Shown here: positions 1-8,993 of the stretch, one piece after another
Layout: each line of letters starts with the position of its first letter
How positions within the stretch are numbered: the stretch's first letter is position 1
Assembly (NCBI RefSeq): GCF_023204835.1
Contig: NZ_CP096270.1
Location: 682,001 to 746,000, forward strand
Source of the DNA: Salinarchaeum laminariae
Lineage (GTDB): Archaea > Halobacteriota > Halobacteria > Halobacteriales > Salinarchaeaceae
DNA length: 64,000 bases
Direction: 5' to 3'
Translations under genes and position numbers: made by a program
The notes under the pieces: model-generated
What the model was told of the DNA's origin: nothing
Databases searched by the model: none
What the model saw: only the letters and a program-made list of their open reading frames with translations

Positions 1-1632
1 ACGTTCCGCTGGACGAATCTTCGGGACGTCATTCCCGATCAGGATCCAGCCGACGACACGGTCCGCTCGCCGATGCAACAGGACCCGCTCGTCCTCTTGC
101 CACAGCCCCAGCGCGATCAGGTGGTAGAACGGGTCAACGAGGTGCTCGACGCGCCCTACACCATCCGGAACGAGCAGAACCTCGACCCCGAGAGCGAGTT
201 CTACATGGACGAGCTGCTGGCTCACTACGACGACGACCTCCAGTCCGTCCTCGACAATCACGTCGAGGTCGTCCGGCTAGTCGCCGACGAGAACAAGCGT
301 CGCGCCCTGGAGACCTTCGAACCCAAGGACAAGAAAAACCAAGACGAGACGGAGCTCACCGGCGACGTCAACTACTCGAAGATCGCGGTCTATGGGGAGT
401 CCGACCCGCGAGCGTTCGACTACTCCGGTGCGTTCTGTAACGCCAACCGCGGCATCTTCTCCGGCGAAGAGCTGCTGAAACTCCAGCGGGAGTTCCTCTA
501 TGATTTCCTGCACGCCACCCAGGAGCAGACGATCAAACCCCGGAACAACCCCCGGATCGACATCGACCAGGTGATCGTCGGGCGGACGAACATGCCCGAG
601 TACAAGGACAAAAAGGGGGACGAGAAGATGGAGGCGTTCAACGACCGCACCAAGCGGATCGACGTCCCCTACGTGATGGCCTACGAGGACGAGGCCGAGA
701 TCTACCGGAAGCTGCTCGACAACGCCGACGTTCCGGACATCCACATCGAGCCCCACTCCCTCGAGATGGCGGGGCTCTTCGGCGTTCTCACCCGGATTGA
801 GGAGCCCGATGCCGACACCGTCGATGTCTTGCAGAAGGCCAAGGCCTACAACGGCGAGGGCGACGCACTCGAGGACGTCGACGTCAAGAAACTCCGCGAG
901 GAGGCCCAGGCGGCCGCCGCCGTCGGCGAAGGGATGGAGGGCGTCTCGCCGCGGTTCATCGGCGACGAGATCGCGGAGGCGATCATGGACTCCACCCACC
1001 GCGGGCGAGATTACCTCTCGCCGCTGACCGAGTTCGCGTTCTTCGAGGAGAACCTCGAACACCACGGCTCGATTCCCGAGGAGCGCTTCGAGCAGTACTA
1101 CCGTTACCTCGAGCGCGTCCGCGAGGAGTACCGCGAGCGCGCCATCGAAGACGTCCGCAACGCGCTGGCCTACGACGTCGAGGAGATCCAGCGCCAGGGC
1201 GAGAAGTATATGGATCACGTGATGGCGTACATCGACGACGACACCATCGAGGACGCGATTACGGGCGCAGAGAGCGAACCCGACGAGACCTTCCTCCGGG
1301 CCGTCGAGGAGAAACTCGACATCCCCGAGGACCGCAAGGACGACTTCCGCCAGGAGGTCAGCAACTGGGTCTCCCGCCGGGCTCGCGAGGGCGAGGCGTT
1401 CGATCCGACGGACAACGAACGGCTCCGCCGCGCGCTCGAACGCAAGCTCTGGGAGGACAAGAAACACAACATCAACTTCTCCGCCCTGGTCAGCGCCAAC
1501 GACCTCGACGAAGACGAGCGCACGAAGTGGGTCGACTCGCTCATGGATCTGGGCTACTCGGAGGAGGGCGCCCGCGAGGTCCTCGAGTTCGCCGGGGCGG
1601 AGGTCGCAAAAGCCGAACTGGAGGACGGCTGA
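1..1632 (+). CDS. prkA: PrkA-type serine protein kinase, C-terminal part (5' truncated by window edge)
   Basis: The reading frame is open from base 1 and the N-terminal AAA part, with the Walker motifs, lies outside the window; 543 codons are visible. The visible segment opens with TFRWTNLRDVIPD and carries the C-terminal PrkA region, with the typical sequence GAFCNANRGIFSGEELLK (about residues 140-157) and a long acidic, helix-rich tail ending GAEVAKAELEDG. PrkA proteins are AAA-ATPase-like serine kinases that travel with DUF444 and SpoVR genes in bacteria and haloarchaea and are tied to stress and starvation responses. It is the first visible gene of a co-directional operon. Its stop codon TGA overlaps the ATG of a 19-codon mini-ORF (TGATG). 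The family assignment is firm; the substrate is unknown. Confidence 0.9.
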   Translation, partial: TFRWTNLRDVIPDQDPADDTVRSPMQQDPLVLLPQPQRDQVVERVNEVLDAPYTIRNEQNLDPESEFYMDELLAHYDDDLQSVLDNHVEVVRLVADENKRRALETFEPKDKKNQDETELTGDVNYSKIAVYGESDPRAFDYSGAFCNANRGIFSGEELLKLQREFLYDFLHATQEQTIKPRNNPRIDIDQVIVGRTNMPEYKDKKGDEKMEAFNDRTKRIDVPYVMAYEDEAEIYRKLLDNADVPDIHIEPHSLEMAGLFGVLTRIEEPDADTVDVLQKAKAYNGEGDALEDVDVKKLREEAQAAAAVGEGMEGVSPRFIGDEIAEAIMDSTHRGRDYLSPLTEFAFFEENLEHHGSIPEERFEQYYRYLERVREEYRERAIEDVRNALAYDVEEIQRQGEKYMDHVMAYIDDDTIEDAITGAESEPDETFLRAVEEKLDIPEDRKDDFRQEVSNWVSRRAREGEAFDPTDNERLRRALERKLWEDKKHNINFSALVSANDLDEDERTKWVDSLMDLGYSEEGAREVLEFAGAEVAKAELEDG

Positions 1633-1691
1633 TGGCGATCGATTACGTGCGCGGCGGCGGTCGTCCATTCGAGGACGGTGGTGTCGGATGA
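1632..1691 (+). CDS. 19-aa mini-ORF bridging the two prkA genes
   Basis: ATG at 1632-1634 overlaps the TGA of the upstream prkA, and its own TGA at 1689-1691 overlaps the ATG of the second prkA at 1688. It reads [19 protein letters not shown]. It exactly fills the only gap in the operon between the two kinases, so it could carry ribosomes across the junction by termination-reinitiation. No family is recognised, and a chance ORF in GC-rich DNA cannot be excluded. Confidence 0.3.
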   Translation: MAIDYVRGGGRPFEDGGVG

Positions 1692-4153
1692 GCGGCGAGG
1701 AGTACGTCGCTGCGGCAGACCGGTCGCTCGCGGCGGCGTACGAACCGCCGACGAGTCTCGCCGAGTACGTCGATCGGGTGTTAGAGGAGCCAAACGTCGC
1801 GGCCCACGCCGCGAAATATCTCGTGGACGCCATCGAGGCCGCGGGAACGCGCACGGTGATCGAGCGTGGCGAGGAGTTCGAACGCTACCGCTTCTTCGAC
1901 GATCCACACAACGACGGCGAGCATGCAATCCTGGGCAACACGGCGACGCTGAACGCGCTGGTCGACGACCTGCGATCGATCGCCGCGAACAGAGGGAAAC
2001 GCGAGAAGATCGTCTGGATCGAGGGGCCGACGGCGACGGGAAAATCCGAGCTCAAACGCTGTCTGGTCAACGGGCTTCGCGAGTACTCGAAGACCGAGGC
2101 CGGCCGGCGGTACACCATCGAGTGGAACGTCCAGGGCGCCAGCGATACCCGCGGGCTCTCCTACGGCGACGACGAGCCCGGCGACGAGGACGACTGGCAC
2201 GTGAGCCCGGTCCAGACCCACCCGCTCGCGGTGTTCCCGGAGGACGTTCGCGCGGAGATCGTGGCCGCGATCAACGAGTCCCGCGACGACCACGTTCCGA
2301 TTCGCGTCGAGACCGATCTCGACCCGTTCTCCCGGGAAGCCTACGAGTTCCTCGAGGAGCGCTACCGGCGACAGGGCGCCGAGGACCTGTTCAGCGCGAT
2401 CACCGATCCGGACCACCTCCGGGTGAAGAACTACGTCGTCGACGTCGGGCAGGGCATCGGCGTCCTCCACGCCGAGGACGAGGGCGGGCCCAAGGAGCGC
2501 CTCGTCGGTTCCTGGATGGCAGGGATGCTCCAGGAACTGGACTCGCGCGGACGGAAGAACCCGCAGGCGTTCAGCTACGACGGCGTGCTCGCCCAGGGCA
2601 ACGGGCTGATCACGATCGTCGAGGACGCCGCCCAGCACGCCGATCTGCTGCAGAAGCTGCTGTCGGTGCCCGACGAAGGCCGCGTGAAACTCGACAAGGG
2701 CATCGGGATGGATCTGGACACGCAGCTCCTGGTCATCTCGAATCCCGACCTCGAGGCGACGCTGAACCAGCACGCCGATCGCGCCGACGCCGATCCGCTG
2801 AAGGCGCTCAAGCGCCGGCTCGATCGCCACGACGTCACCTATCTCACGAACGTCTCGCTGGAGGCACAGCTGCTTCGCCGAGAACTGACCGGCGAGCACG
2901 AGGTCTGGACCCGCGACGACCCCGACCTCCACGACGAGCGGGTCCGCGCGCCAGCGACGCTGTCGGTGCGGTCCTCGGGCTCGATTGCAGCGAGCGGCAG
3001 TGCGGCGACGATCGCGAAGGCCGACGCCTCGGCGGAGCAAAGCGGTGCAGGAGACGGTGGCGACGGCACGTCGAGTACAGCGCCAGCAAGGGTCCGCGAG
3101 ATCGAACTCGCGCCACACGCCATCGAGGCCGCTGCGACGTTCAGCGTCCTCACGCGGCTCGCCGAAGAGGACGGCGATGCGACCGACCTCGATCTCCTCG
3201 AGAAGGCGTTGCTGTTCGATCAGGGCTACCTCACCGACGGCGACGAGCGCGTCGGCATCGAAGCGTTCGACGTGGACGGCGCTCGCGACGGCCGTCACGG
3301 GGTTCCAGTCACCTTCACGCGAGACGTGCTCGCGGAGCTGCTCCAGGCCGACCGGGATCGCCACCACCCAGAGCTCCCCGTCGAGGACGTCGTACTGCCC
3401 GAAGACGTCCTGGACGCGATGGTCTCCGGGCTCGAGACGGCGCCCGTGTTCGGGCCCAAGGAACGCACGGAGTTCGCCTCTCGGGCCGATCCGGTTCGCG
3501 AACGGATCCGCGAGCGCCAGACCGACGACGTAATCGACGCGATCACCGCGGATCGCTCCGTCGACCCCGACGCCGTCGAGGAGTACGTCAGGCACGTCTA
3601 CGGCTGGGCGACCGGCGAACCGATCGAGAACGATCGCGGCGATCGAATCCAGCCCGACGCGCTGACGATGAAGGTCTTCGAGATCGAGTCGCTCGGCCGG
3701 TTCCTCGAGGGCGACTACGCCGGCAAGGAGGCCAGCGACGAGGTCGCACAGTTCCGCCAGGAGCAGGTCGTGACCGCACTCAACCGCCACGCCTGGGAGC
3801 ACCGCGGCGAGGATTTCGCGGTGGACGACGTCGACCTCACCGCGATTCCAGTGATCGCCGACGTGCTCGAAACCGCCGACTGGGACGACGTTCGTCGCCG
3901 GCACGAGGAGTTCGATCCGAACCAGTGGGCGGACCCGCCGGCGAACACCGAGACGGCGACCGTCAAGGAACGGACGATCGAACATATGGTCGAGGCCCAG
4001 TGCTACTCGCCGGCCTCGGCGGAGCTGACCAGCCGGCGGGTGATGGAGACCGTCGCCGACGACTGGGACGAGGAGGACGCTACTGATCGATCGAGCCGGT
4101 CGGTGGACCCGGAGAGCGTCGACCGGACGCTCGATCCCGACGGGGGTGCGTAG
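1688..4153 (+). CDS. prkA: Second PrkA-type AAA serine protein kinase
   Basis: 821 aa. The PrkA AAA domain carries a clear Walker A, GPTATGKS, at residues 113-120, followed by [16 protein letters not shown] and a Walker B/sensor region around [21 protein letters not shown]. The C-terminal third contains FDVDGARDG and a PrkA-like helical tail. An insertion rich in Ala, Ser and Gly (about residues 425-460) separates the AAA core from the C-terminal part. The start ATG is fixed by overlap with the preceding mini-ORF stop. It is a paralogue of the gene upstream, and haloarchaea commonly carry the two kinases side by side. It probably works with the DUF444 and SpoVR proteins encoded just downstream; the substrate is unknown. 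Confidence 0.9.
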   Translation: MSGEEYVAAADRSLAAAYEPPTSLAEYVDRVLEEPNVAAHAAKYLVDAIEAAGTRTVIERGEEFERYRFFDDPHNDGEHAILGNTATLNALVDDLRSIAANRGKREKIVWIEGPTATGKSELKRCLVNGLREYSKTEAGRRYTIEWNVQGASDTRGLSYGDDEPGDEDDWHVSPVQTHPLAVFPEDVRAEIVAAINESRDDHVPIRVETDLDPFSREAYEFLEERYRRQGAEDLFSAITDPDHLRVKNYVVDVGQGIGVLHAEDEGGPKERLVGSWMAGMLQELDSRGRKNPQAFSYDGVLAQGNGLITIVEDAAQHADLLQKLLSVPDEGRVKLDKGIGMDLDTQLLVISNPDLEATLNQHADRADADPLKALKRRLDRHDVTYLTNVSLEAQLLRRELTGEHEVWTRDDPDLHDERVRAPATLSVRSSGSIAASGSAATIAKADASAEQSGAGDGGDGTSSTAPARVREIELAPHAIEAAATFSVLTRLAEEDGDATDLDLLEKALLFDQGYLTDGDERVGIEAFDVDGARDGRHGVPVTFTRDVLAELLQADRDRHHPELPVEDVVLPEDVLDAMVSGLETAPVFGPKERTEFASRADPVRERIRERQTDDVIDAITADRSVDPDAVEEYVRHVYGWATGEPIENDRGDRIQPDALTMKVFEIESLGRFLEGDYAGKEASDEVAQFRQEQVVTALNRHAWEHRGEDFAVDDVDLTAIPVIADVLETADWDDVRRRHEEFDPNQWADPPANTETATVKERTIEHMVEAQCYSPASAELTSRRVMETVADDWDEEDATDRSSRSVDPESVDRTLDPDGGA

Positions 4154-4157
4154 TCCG

Positions 4158-5462
4158 ATGGGACTGATCGACGACCTCGAACGGTTCCGGTCCGTCGGCG
4201 AGGACCGGCGCGAGGATCTCGAGGAGTTCGTCGCCTACGGCGACCTCTCGGCCAGCGACGCCGACAGCGTCCGCATCCCGATCAAGATCGTGGACCTCCC
4301 CGAGTTCGCCTACGACAAGCGCGACCAGGGCGGCGTCGGGCAGGGTGACGCCGAAGTCGGCCAGCCTGTCGACGCCGAGCCCCAGCCCGGCGACGAGGAG
4401 GGCGATCCCGGCGATGAGGGCGGCGAGCACGAGTACTACGAGATGGATCCCGAGGAGTTCGCCCAGGAGCTAGACGAGGAGCTCGGGCTCGATCTCGATC
4501 CCAAGGGCAAGCAGGTCGTCGAGGAGGTCGAGGGAGACTACACCGACGTCGCTCGCGCCGGCCCCGACTCGACGCTCGACTTCGAGCGGATGTTCACGGA
4601 GGGGCTCAAACGCAAGCTCGCGACGGAGTTCGACGAGTCGTTCCTCCGCGAGATCTGTACAGTCGAGGGGATCACCGTCGACGACGTCTTCGAGTGGGCC
4701 CGGGAGGAGCACGTGCCGATCTCCTACGGCACGGTCGTCACGCTCCACGACGAGGTCGCAAGCGAACGGGGGCGGTGGGAGTCGATCGCCGAGGTCGAGG
4801 CGAACGTCGAGCGGACCCCGGTTCGCCAGCGGATCCGCCAGGAGGGGCTGGATCACGTTCCCTACCGTCGCGAGGACGAACGGTACCGCTTCCCCGAAGT
4901 GATCGAGGAGCGTGAACGCAACGTCGTCGTGGTGAACATCCGCGACGTCTCGGGATCGATGCGCCAGAACAAGCGCGAACTCGTCGAGCGGGTGTTCACG
5001 CCGCTGGACTGGTATCTCCAGGGCAAGTACGACACCGCAGAGTTCGTCTACATCGCCCACGACGCGGAGGCCTGGGAGGTCGAGCGCGAGGAGTTTTTCG
5101 GCATCAGGTCCGGCGGCGGGACGAAGATCTCCTCGGCGTACGAGCTCGCCGAGGAGCTGCTCGAATCCTACCCCTACAGCGAGTGGAACCGCTACGTGTT
5201 CGCCGCGGGCGACTCGGAGAACTCGAGCAACGACACCGAGCAGGCCGTCATCCCGATGATGAACGCGATCGACGCGAACCTCCACGCCTACGTCGAGACC
5301 CAGCCCAGCGGCAACGCGATCAACGCCACGCACGCCGAGGAGCTTGAGACGCACTTCGGGGAGGACGCGGAGGACGTGGCCGTCGCGTACGTCGGCGGCC
5401 CCGAGGACGTCAGCGACGCGATCTACGACGTGCTCTCGACGGAGGGGGAGTCCGATGCGTGA
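4158..5462 (+). CDS. yeaH: YeaH/YhbH-like DUF444 family protein with VWA domain
   Basis: 434 aa from ATG 4158, four bases after the prkA stop; an in-frame GTG at 4146 would overlap prkA and add only four residues. The N-terminal half is highly acidic with a low-complexity stretch (about residues 60-105). The C-terminal half is a von Willebrand A-like domain with a DxSGSM metal-site motif ([14 protein letters not shown]) and [13 protein letters not shown], as in DUF444/YeaH. In E. coli the yeaG(prkA)-yeaH pair responds to nitrogen starvation and stress. Gene order kinase-kinase-DUF444-SpoVR supports a single functional unit. The stop overlaps an ATG (5455) of a second mini-ORF. Confidence 0.9.
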   Translation: MGLIDDLERFRSVGEDRREDLEEFVAYGDLSASDADSVRIPIKIVDLPEFAYDKRDQGGVGQGDAEVGQPVDAEPQPGDEEGDPGDEGGEHEYYEMDPEEFAQELDEELGLDLDPKGKQVVEEVEGDYTDVARAGPDSTLDFERMFTEGLKRKLATEFDESFLREICTVEGITVDDVFEWAREEHVPISYGTVVTLHDEVASERGRWESIAEVEANVERTPVRQRIRQEGLDHVPYRREDERYRFPEVIEERERNVVVVNIRDVSGSMRQNKRELVERVFTPLDWYLQGKYDTAEFVYIAHDAEAWEVEREEFFGIRSGGGTKISSAYELAEELLESYPYSEWNRYVFAAGDSENSSNDTEQAVIPMMNAIDANLHAYVETQPSGNAINATHAEELETHFGEDAEDVAVAYVGGPEDVSDAIYDVLSTEGESDA

Positions 5463-5505
5463 GACGATCGATCGAGCGGCCACGGAGCGCGATCACGATG
5501 AGTAA
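5455..5505 (+). CDS. 16-aa mini-ORF bridging yeaH and spoVR
   Basis: ATG at 5455 lies inside the end of the DUF444 gene (stop 5460-5462) and its TAA at 5503-5505 lies just inside the spoVR start (ATG 5498). It reads [16 protein letters not shown]. The arrangement repeats that of the 19-codon mini-ORF between the two prkA genes. It could couple translation across a 35-base gap. It is small enough to be chance. Confidence 0.22.
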   Translation: MRETIDRAATERDHDE

Positions 5506-7492
5506 AGCAGACCACTACGAGGCACGACGGCAGGCGCGCGAGCTCGAAGGACCGGTCGCGGCGGCCCGTGCACTCGCCGAACGGCTCGGGCTCGAGCCGG
5601 TGCCGGTGAACTACTGGATCGTCGACCACGACGAGATGAACGAGCTCATCGCCTACGACGGGTTCCAGACGCGCTATCCGCACTGGCGGTGGGGGATGAA
5701 GTACGACCGCCAGCGCAAACAGGACCGCTACACCGGCGGCAAGGCCTTCGAAATCGTCAACAACGACAGCCCGGCCAACGCCTTCCTTCAGGAGTCAAAC
5801 GGCCTCGCCGACCAGAAGGCCGTCATCACGCACGTCGAAGCCCACGCCGACTTCTTCGCGAACAACCAGTGGTTCGGGCTCTTCCCTGGCGAGGAGGGCG
5901 GCGCCGCGGCAATGTTGGAACGCCATGCCACGCGGATCGCAGAGATCGCGGACGACCCCGAGATCGACCGCGAGGCCGTCGAATCCTGGATCGACACCGT
6001 GCTAACGCTCGACGACACCATCGACCAGCAGCGCGCCTTTCAGCGACAGCTCGGCGAGGACGGCGAGGGGGCAGAGGAAGCAATCGACCTGAGCGAGCAG
6101 CTCGCGGAGCTGGACGTCAGCGACGAGGTCCGCGGTGAGGTGTTCGACGACGACTGGCTCGACGACCAGACCGAGGACGAGCAGATCGATCGCGACGCGC
6201 CGGAGGCCGACGTGCTCGCCTTCCTCAGAGAGCACGGGATGGCGTACGACGAATCGGCCGAGCGCGCCGTCGAGTTCGAGGACTGGCAGCGGGAGATTCT
6301 CGAACTCCTCCGCGCAGAGGCCTACTACTTCGCCGCCCAGCGGATGACGAAGGTGATGAACGAGGGATGGGCAGCCTACTGGGAGTCGATAATGATGGCC
6401 GGCGAGACGTTCGCGGACGTCGATGAGTTCCTCACCTACGCCGACCACATGGCGAAGGTGCTGGCCTCACCGGGGCTGAACCCCTACGCCCTCGGACTCG
6501 AACTCTGGACCTACGTCGAGAACCGTACGAACCGGCGAGAAGTCCTCGAACGGCTACTCGCCGTCGAGGGCGTCGGCTGGCGAAATCTCGACGAGACCGT
6601 CGACTGGGACGAGGTTCGCGACGCACTGGAGCCACCAGAGGCGATCGCGGCAGCGGGCGCCACGGACCTCGACGCGGTCGCCGCGTTGCCAGACCATCTC
6701 GTCGATCGCGACGAGATCCGGGCAGCACGAGATGGCGCCTTCGACCCCAGCGATGCGTCCTGGCGCCTACTCAGCACGGACGGTATGGCCCGGCGGCACT
6801 ACTCGCTCGTGCGGCCGGAGCACCGGCAGTTCCTGGAGGACGTCTCGCGGGACGAACTCGAGGAGATCGCACGGTACGTCTTCGACGGCTCCCGGTACGA
6901 CTCTGTGACGGAGGCTCTCGCCGACGTCGACTACGCCGCCGGCTGGAATCGTATGTTCGAGATCCGGGAGAGCCACAACGACGTGACCTTCCTCGACGCC
7001 TTCCTCACAGCGGAGTTCGTCGACGCCAACGACTACTTCACCTACGAGTACTCCAGGGCGGCCGAGGAACACCGCGTCGCCAGCACCGATCCCGAGGACG
7101 TCAAACGGAAGCTGCTACTCCAGTTCACGAACCTCGGCAAGCCGACGATTACGGTCGAGGATGGAAACTACGGCAACCGGAACGAGCTGTTGCTGGGCCA
7201 CCAGTTCAACGGCGTCGCACTCGACCTCGAACAGGCCGAGCGCGTCCTCGAACGGACCTTCGAGCTCTGGGGGCGGCCCGTCAACCTCGCGACGATCGTG
7301 AAGGAGGTCGACGACCACGACGTCGAGGTCGCCCGACGACGGAGCCGCGAGCCAGAACCCGAGGAGGCCGGGTTGCTCCTGCGCTACGACGGGTCGGAGA
7401 TCGAACGCCGCGACCTTCCCTGGAGCGAGGTCGAAGATCTCGCGGCCGACGACGTCGATTACGACACCAAGCCCGAGGACTGGCTCCAGTGA
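5498..7492 (+). CDS. spoVR: SpoVR family protein
   Basis: 664 aa. The N-terminal SpoVR signature is present: VNYWIVDHDEMNELIAYDGF and YPHWRWGMKYDRQRK (about residues 40-75), then VITHVEAHADFFANNQWF and later a conserved WAAYWESIMM segment. SpoVR/YcgB proteins are conserved partners of PrkA and DUF444; their biochemical activity is not established, though they affect sporulation in Bacillus. The start chosen is ATG 5498 ([11 protein letters not shown]). A GTG at 5459 in the same frame would add 13 residues overlapping the previous gene and is less likely. This is the last gene of the operon; the sequence becomes AT-rich soon after its stop. Confidence 0.93.
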   Translation: MSKADHYEARRQARELEGPVAAARALAERLGLEPVPVNYWIVDHDEMNELIAYDGFQTRYPHWRWGMKYDRQRKQDRYTGGKAFEIVNNDSPANAFLQESNGLADQKAVITHVEAHADFFANNQWFGLFPGEEGGAAAMLERHATRIAEIADDPEIDREAVESWIDTVLTLDDTIDQQRAFQRQLGEDGEGAEEAIDLSEQLAELDVSDEVRGEVFDDDWLDDQTEDEQIDRDAPEADVLAFLREHGMAYDESAERAVEFEDWQREILELLRAEAYYFAAQRMTKVMNEGWAAYWESIMMAGETFADVDEFLTYADHMAKVLASPGLNPYALGLELWTYVENRTNRREVLERLLAVEGVGWRNLDETVDWDEVRDALEPPEAIAAAGATDLDAVAALPDHLVDRDEIRAARDGAFDPSDASWRLLSTDGMARRHYSLVRPEHRQFLEDVSRDELEEIARYVFDGSRYDSVTEALADVDYAAGWNRMFEIRESHNDVTFLDAFLTAEFVDANDYFTYEYSRAAEEHRVASTDPEDVKRKLLLQFTNLGKPTITVEDGNYGNRNELLLGHQFNGVALDLEQAERVLERTFELWGRPVNLATIVKEVDDHDVEVARRRSREPEPEEAGLLLRYDGSEIERRDLPWSEVEDLAADDVDYDTKPEDWLQ

Positions 7493-7607
7493 CCCCACAA
7501 GAGGGGCCAACTACACACCGAATCGAGGACTACACGCGACGAGAAACAGCATCCATTACCAACCGCATCTGCCGATTGTATTAAGAATATAAGAGATTCT
7601 AACATCA

Positions 7608-7619
7608 CACTTAAGAAGT
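7608..7619 (+). promoter_or_regulatory. Probable TATA-box promoter for the 56-aa gene
   Basis: An AT-rich stretch follows spoVR (about 7575-7630). The box CTTAAGAA at 7610-7617 lies 23-30 bases upstream of the ATG at 7640, the spacing of a leaderless haloarchaeal promoter. A second AT box, AAGAATATAAGA, lies about 25 bases further upstream. Confidence 0.45.
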
Positions 7620-7639
7620 AAGAAATAGTCTACTCGCGT

Positions 7640-7810
7640 ATGACGATCGACGCGACCGGCGGTGGCGCCATCGGCAGCGAGGTAATCAACTCCCGTATCT
7701 GCACCGGCGACACGATTGCCTGTCATCTGGAGGCGGCGCTCGACCAGACCGACGATCCCGACGCCCGGTTTCACATTCGCGAAGCGCTGCAGTTGCTGGC
7801 GACCGAGTAA
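7640..7810 (+). CDS. Small conserved-type haloarchaeal protein, 56 aa
   Basis: ATG 7640 to TAA 7808-7810, strong G/C third positions, acidic product beginning MTIDATGGGAIGSEVINSR and ending FHIREALQLLATE. It has one Cys in each of ICTG and IACH and no membrane segment. A promoter-like TATA box precedes it. It looks like a genuine small haloarchaeal protein of unknown function; no family is named here. A different-frame ORF overlapping its 3' half lacks such codon bias. Confidence 0.6.
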   Translation: MTIDATGGGAIGSEVINSRICTGDTIACHLEAALDQTDDPDARFHIREALQLLATE

Positions 7811-7885
7811 CGGTCGCGCTCCGCTCGCTGCAGCCACGTCGAGTTCGAACGAAGAGAGAAAGGGAACTATCCGCTCACGACGCGA

Positions 7886-8812
7886 TCAGTTCGTTCCGTA
7901 GTCGTCGGTGTCCATCGTACCAGTGACCTCGACGGACCGGCCGCTGGTGCTGAAGCTGAGGTCGTCTATCTCGTCGAAGGAGCCCTCTGCGTCCATCCAG
8001 TTCTCGACGTCGCCGGTGTCGATGTCGTCAGCCGAGTCGAAGACGATCACGGCCTGTGCCGACATCGTTTCACCGTTGACAGATTGGGAGGACCCGCGCG
8101 CGACGGCACCTTCGAACTCGCCGTTCTCGGCGCTGGTCTCCTCAGTCTCTTCGTGCGTCGTTGCGTAGTCGAACGCCCCGCCGTCGAGCTGGCTCGTGAG
8201 CGTTGCAAACTGCTCGTTTTCGTCCGCGTACCGATCCTCGTCACCGTTGTAGGTGTCAATCGTCGTTTCGAGCACGTCCTGTGCCTCGGCGTCGCTGTTC
8301 CACGCTGAGCCCGCTACGACGATGTCGTTGTTCGTGAGGCCGACCGCCTGGACCTCGTTCGGGCCCAGGAACACCTGGAACCCCTCGTACTCGTCATCGT
8401 CATCGTACTCGGCGTCCTCGAGAGACTCCACGACCTCCGACTGATCGACCTGATACCCGCTCAGTAGCTGCGCGAGGAAGCCACCGAAGTAAGTTCGTGA
8501 CTCGACTTCGTCGAAGTCCAGACCGAGATACTCGTACGTCGATTCGAAGTTGTTCTCCAGATCGTCGTAGACGTCGCTGTCGAACTGATCCTCGTTGTCG
8601 ACGATCTCCAGATTGTTCTGGTAGGAGACGGCGTAGTGGTCGCTGTCTTGGACGGCCCCGGGCTCGTAGTACCAGTCGGTCTGCGCACTCAGACCACTGC
8701 CACCGCCACCCCCGCCGCCCAGGATGCCGGTACAGCCCGCCGAAGCGCCCAGCATGCTCGCGCCAACCAGTGCACCGCTCGATTTCAGGAAGCGCCGTCG
8801 TGATCCTTCCAT
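7886..8812 (-). CDS. Tat-exported lipoprotein, paralogue of the next gene (308 aa)
   Basis: The N terminus has a twin-arginine signal (SRRRFLKSSGALVGAS) and a lipobox ending SAGC, giving lipidation at Cys27. A Gly-rich linker follows. The exposed domain is acidic, with no recognised family; it has segments LGLDFDEVESRTYFGG and FLGPNEVQAVGLTNNDIVV and ends SFSTSGRSVEVTGTMDTDDYG. It aligns end to end with the protein encoded at 8994-10313 except for a block of about 131 residues missing here. It is expected to be anchored on the outer face of the membrane. Its promoter resembles that of its paralogue, so the two are probably co-regulated. Confidence 0.85.
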   Translation of the reverse strand: MEGSRRRFLKSSGALVGASMLGASAGCTGILGGGGGGGSGLSAQTDWYYEPGAVQDSDHYAVSYQNNLEIVDNEDQFDSDVYDDLENNFESTYEYLGLDFDEVESRTYFGGFLAQLLSGYQVDQSEVVESLEDAEYDDDDEYEGFQVFLGPNEVQAVGLTNNDIVVAGSAWNSDAEAQDVLETTIDTYNGDEDRYADENEQFATLTSQLDGGAFDYATTHEETEETSAENGEFEGAVARGSSQSVNGETMSAQAVIVFDSADDIDTGDVENWMDAEGSFDEIDDLSFSTSGRSVEVTGTMDTDDYGTN

Positions 8813-8831
8813 AGTAGCACGTTCATTCGTA

Positions 8832-8847
8832 TATCAGATACTTATAC
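8832..8847 (-). promoter_or_regulatory. Promoter of the 308-aa lipoprotein gene
   Basis: Read on the minus strand the box is GTATAAGTATCTGATA, about 30 bases upstream of the ATG at 8812. Fifteen of 16 bases match the box upstream of the paralogue (10336-10351). It is probably the TATA element plus a flanking motif. Confidence 0.55.
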
Positions 8848-8993
8848 GCATTGGCTGTGTGATCAGCCGTTTCGTACAAAAGCACATATTTCGTGCAAAA
8901 CTGCTCCACCGACCGCATGCCCAGACACCGATGTCCGGAACGTTGTAGAAGCGAGCCATCTCGCAGCGACGGAGTCGAACGCTGCCGAGATGA

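Noticed and set aside
277-1854. Long antisense ORF over prkA (525 aa), and similar long minus-strand ORFs such as 1781-3985
   Set aside because: Very high GC makes antisense frames open. The products have no motifs, and the sense strand has clear PrkA homology and codon bias.
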